Positions 61,996 to 64,000 of a stretch of 64,000 nucleotides of DNA are shown in pieces (position 1 is the first letter of the stretch; each line of letters starts with the position of its first letter). This stretch comes from Firm-13 sp964617375 (GTDB taxonomy: Bacteria > Bacillota > Clostridia > Saccharofermentanales > Saccharofermentanaceae), in the NCBI GenBank assembly GCA_964617375.1, contig CAZTXQ010000009.1, forward strand, positions 8,991-72,990, in the 5' to 3' direction. The notes beneath the pieces are model-generated. The model ran no database searches, was not told the DNA's origin, and was given only the letters and a program-made list of their open reading frames with translations. Made by a program: the position numbers and the translations under genes.

Positions 61996-62535
61996 ATGGA
62001 ATCTGAGAAAAAAGCTGAGACCGGTTTCGGCCATGATATACGCGCAACACAGGAAGCCCTGGAGAGCCGCATGAGCAAGCTGGTTGAAGATTTGGCCGAA
62101 CAGGAAAAGTCCAGATTCAATCAAGTGCGCACACGCGCCGATTCCTATACCGAACAGGCCGAGATTGTCATGTACCGTCACACCAACGGCAGCGGCCGAC
62201 TTTTCGGCGGCGCTCTGCTTCAGATGATCGATACCGTCGGTGCCATCTGCGCGCGGCGTCATTCGGGTACCGAAGTAACGACTGTCGCAATCGATAACCT
62301 GTCCTTCAAGGCGCCCGCCTCCCTGAATTCAACCATCGTACTCATCTCGGAAATCGAGAGCGTCGGCCGTACATCCATGAAAATCAAGGTAACCACATTT
62401 GTAGAAGCACTAAACGGGACACGCGAAGAAATCAACGTCGCCCATATGACCTTCGTCGCCTTAGACCGCTTCAACCGCCCGACACCGGTGCCGCGACTGG
62501 AAAGTGAGATGTCCTCTCACTTGTCTCCGAGCTAA
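61996..62535 (+). CDS. Acyl-CoA thioesterase (hotdog fold)
   Basis: The 179-residue protein has one hotdog domain of the acyl-CoA thioesterase type (YciA/BACH-like). Characteristic parts are TEQAEIVMYRHTNGSGRLFGG, ALLQMIDTVGAICARRHSG, VTTVAIDNLSFKAPASLN and NVAHMTFVALDRFNRP. It hydrolyses acyl-CoA esters, substrate unknown. The N-terminal 45 residues are helical and charged. GGAGG is 7 bp before ATG. The last residues (HLSPS) are encoded by the first copy of the downstream 33-nt repeat, so the natural C-terminus may have been changed. Confidence 0.85.
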   Translation: MESEKKAETGFGHDIRATQEALESRMSKLVEDLAEQEKSRFNQVRTRADSYTEQAEIVMYRHTNGSGRLFGGALLQMIDTVGAICARRHSGTEVTTVAIDNLSFKAPASLNSTIVLISEIESVGRTSMKIKVTTFVEALNGTREEINVAHMTFVALDRFNRPTPVPRLESEMSSHLSPS

Positions 62536-62775
62536 GCTCGTCGAAGAATGTGCGATATAACTCTCACTTGTCTCCTCATTCCATTCTTCGAAATACGTTG
62601 GGAAAGGGCAAAATTGTTTTCACTTGTCTCCTCACTGTGTTCGTCGAAATTCGTTCAAACAATTTGCCCTTTCTGTGCAGGACGCTGACGCGTCCAATGT
62701 AGTAACTCTTGAATGTTCATTTGATACGTTCGAGTTTATATCGCACATTTAAGTTCGGGCGCTAAAGCGCCCTTG
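62518..62775 (+). repeat. Nested inverted-repeat element with three copies of a 33-nt unit
   Basis: A 33-nt unit starting CACTTGTCTCC and ending in TTCG-type sequence occurs at 62518, 62565 and 62621. Between and around the units are two nested inverted repeats: an outer one (62547-62560 with 62737-62750, 14 perfect bp, extendable to 17 with a bulge) and an inner one (62602-62619 with 62657-62673, 17 bp and one bulge) whose loop is exactly unit 3. Hairpins GGACGC/GCGTCC (62680-62695) and GGGCGCT/AGCGCCC (62757-62772) follow. Confidence 0.8.
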
Positions 62776-62996
62776 GGTGATAACATACACTAGCAATGCC
62801 CCCTGACGAATCTTTCCAGCGAATCGTCATCTGAATCCGTAGAGGTAAGAGAACTGCTGAAAGGTACGAAGAGGGACAAGCTTTATGGGTATGAACCATG
62901 TTTTTGGGGGGGCATCATTCGTATCACCCCTCTATGGAATCAAGTTAATTCTTCTGTATCTCAAAATCTGACTCTGCATAATTCGGCGTAGAAGAC
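62776..62996. other. Non-coding stretch with no recognisable gene
   Basis: The 221 bp hold no convincing gene. One plus-strand frame is open for about 60 codons but has no start codon or ribosome binding site. ATGCCCCC (near 62797) and GGGGGCAT (near 62907) are inverted copies about 100 bp apart. Together with the repeat element it fills the 461-bp gap between the thioesterase and lipoprotein genes. Confidence 0.5.
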
Positions 62997-63581
62997 TTAC
63001 TCATCTTCCTCCAAATCTTCTATTTTCAGGTCGATGTCATTTTCCTTGTGGGGAGTAATTTTCTTGTCTTCATATTTGTAAATACCTTGAATTTGATTGA
63101 TCAGACTGGGATAACTATCAGGATACGTTTCAAGAAACAGAATATATGTCTCGCCAACATTAATGTCCATTACACCTTCTTCACTGTATTTAACACCTGA
63201 CATAACTCCCCCAAGACGTTTAAACTCTATGGTATCTCCTTTTTTAACTTCTCCTTTATACTTATTAATCACCTCAACCTGATAAATTGTATACACATCT
63301 GAATAACTATCTTCTGAACCTTCCGGAAGCCCCAGATTTAGCTCTGGATCCGCTTTCTCTTCATCCGTGAGCTTATATGTTAAATCCAATAACACAACCT
63401 TTGTCGAAATAATTTTTGCCTCAACAATAATATCCGAACTTTTCTTCGCCTCTTTAATTGAATCATAGTATGGATAATCCGTATAAATTAACACTTCTTG
63501 CTGGGGAGATTTAGCACATCCAGATAGAATCGAAAGTGCAACACAAAAAATAAGTATGCATCGGAAAAGTTTCTTTCTCAT
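62997..63581 (-). CDS. Predicted surface lipoprotein (function unknown)
   Basis: The 194-residue product starts with a basic stretch, a hydrophobic helix and a lipobox (LSGC), so it is secreted and lipid-anchored. The mature part has a beta-rich domain with SDIIVEAKIISTKVV, YQVEVINKYKGEVKKGDTI and GETYILFLETYPDS, a pattern of clostridial lipoproteins of unknown role; the end is acidic. ATG at 63581 follows AGGAGG; the stop of the upstream metalloprotease remnant touches this ribosome binding site. Its DNA is more A+T-rich than the rest of the window. Confidence 0.7.
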   Translation of the reverse strand: MRKKLFRCILIFCVALSILSGCAKSPQQEVLIYTDYPYYDSIKEAKKSSDIIVEAKIISTKVVLLDLTYKLTDEEKADPELNLGLPEGSEDSYSDVYTIYQVEVINKYKGEVKKGDTIEFKRLGGVMSGVKYSEEGVMDINVGETYILFLETYPDSYPSLINQIQGIYKYEDKKITPHKENDIDLKIEDLEEDE

Positions 63582-63591
63582 GTATATCCTC

Positions 63592-63745
63592 CTAATATTT
63601 CGCATCAACATATTCACGGTCATAGCTTTGTTTAGTATACACCGTTTTATATCTCTTTAATACTTCATTATGGAAGCCCTAGTAGTATTAGGGTTATCTG
63701 CTAACCAAAGAACATGGCCGAGTTCATGTAACGTAACACTACGTA
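63592..63745 (-). pseudogene. Frameshifted C-terminal remnant of a matrixin-like zinc metalloprotease
   Basis: On the minus strand one frame encodes SVTLHELGHVLWLADNP and then SIMKY before a TAA (63657-63659). HELGH (63714-63728) is a zinc-peptidase HExxH motif. The -1 frame directly after the stop continues with KRYKTVYTKQSYDREYVDAK and Y, then TAG (63592-63594), which is how such proteins usually end. A one-base deletion near 63655-63658 explains this. The upstream part of the gene is absent or scrambled, since no ATG precedes HELGH in frame. Confidence 0.7.
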
Positions 63746-64000
63746 TAAAATTCGATAAATGGGAAACAGCACGGAACAATATGCAAAAGGCCGTAGACCG
63801 GCAGTTTACAACCCCGGATGCCAGAAATAAGCTCAAACGGCTTTATCCACAGTTTAAGAGTTAACAAAGTACTTGTATAGCGATTTAAATTAGCTAGACC
63901 GATAGCCTCTTCAGGATCGATTTCACACATATGGTATTTCCAGTCGTAGACAATGGGCGAATCGTTGATTTCAGCGAAATACTTGTATATTCGTTCGATC
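63739..64000 (-). CDS. Partial open frame at the right edge (unrecognised)
   Basis: A minus-strand frame enters from the right edge and runs to TAG at 63739-63741. The part nearest the edge (IYKYFAEINDSPIVYDWKYH, then MCEIDPEEAIGLANLNRY) looks like real protein; the last 40 residues look like random translation, so the true gene may end or be broken near 63860. No family is recognised. Confidence 0.3.
   Translation of the reverse strand, partial: IERIYKYFAEINDSPIVYDWKYHMCEIDPEEAIGLANLNRYTSTLLTLKLWIKPFELISGIRGCKLPVYGLLHIVPCCFPFIEFYT

Noticed and set aside
62518..62775. Retron or group II intron RNA
   Set aside because: No reverse transcriptase is encoded in the window, and the nested arms do not match known msr-msd or intron domain order as far as can be judged by eye.
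62776..62996. About 60 open codons on the plus strand
   Set aside because: There is no start codon or ribosome binding site, and no family is recognised.

Overview
The window reads as a chromosome segment of a low-to-moderate GC anaerobic Firmicute of the class Clostridia. The grounds are the glgB-glgC-glgD-glgA cluster (GlgD is a Firmicutes paralogue), two separate 2-oxoacid:ferredoxin oxidoreductase systems, SepF, MutS2, a LexA/DinR-type SOS box of the GAAC-N4-GTTC form, PolC-independent DnaE, GlnRS next to GltX, and AGGAGG-type ribosome binding sites. Family or genus cannot be fixed from the sequence alone. About 50 genes are recognisable; nearly all are housekeeping or central-metabolic genes. 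No phage, CRISPR array or intact insertion sequence is visible.

Layout. 1-6.9 kb: a minus-strand run of an ACT regulator, a PLP lyase, a HlyD-like membrane protein with an octapeptide-repeat tail, YggS, SepF, type II pantothenate kinase, an acyltransferase-like membrane protein and a truncated membrane protein. 7-11.2 kb: indolepyruvate:ferredoxin oxidoreductase (iorAB) and a sodium:solute symporter, with a large imperfect inverted repeat between them. 11.4 kb: tRNA-Leu(GAG) with a consensus promoter and a terminator. 11.6-21.2 kb: a zinc-ribbon protein and the glycogen operon. 21.2-23.9 kb: a four-gene 2-oxoacid:ferredoxin oxidoreductase operon with its own promoter and terminator. 24-27.2 kb: an ABC exporter with a TetR regulator, convergent with bioY, whose promoter is covered by five direct repeats resembling biotin-operator half sites. 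27.2-32 kb: an SPFH/zinc-ribbon protein, a second zinc-ribbon membrane protein, a P-loop ATPase, an OadG-tail-like small protein and phosphoglycerate mutase. 32-42 kb: mutS2, a CDP-alcohol phosphatidyltransferase, pfkA, dnaE and an SOS-controlled uvrB. 42.3-46.7 kb: ilvE, a small XRE regulator, a Gfo/Idh/MocA oxidoreductase, a cellobiose-2-epimerase-like enzyme and an unknown protein. 46.7-51.6 kb: an M28 peptidase lipoprotein, an AroB-like protein, two Rrf2 regulators and a D,D-carboxypeptidase-like protein. 51.7-61.8 kb: gltX-glnS, an LTA-synthase-type protein, aldose 1-epimerase and ppk-ppx. 62-64 kb: an acyl-CoA thioesterase followed by a nested inverted-repeat element, a lipoprotein and decayed gene fragments in more A+T-rich DNA.

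How it fits together. The genes suggest a fermentative anaerobe that stores carbon as glycogen and phosphate as polyphosphate, oxidises amino-acid-derived 2-oxoacids through ferredoxin, and imports organic solutes and biotin.

The most unusual observations are: (i) the nested repeat at 62.5-62.8 kb, in which a 33-nt unit occurs three times and sits in or beside hairpins whose arms are nested one inside the other; (ii) an AroB homologue that has lost two of three zinc ligands and two catalytic lysines; (iii) a D,D-carboxypeptidase homologue without SxxK, SxN or KTG; (iv) the direct-repeat array over the bioY promoter; and (v) the junction-like inverted repeat upstream of iorA. These were read by eye; structure prediction and homology searches were not run.
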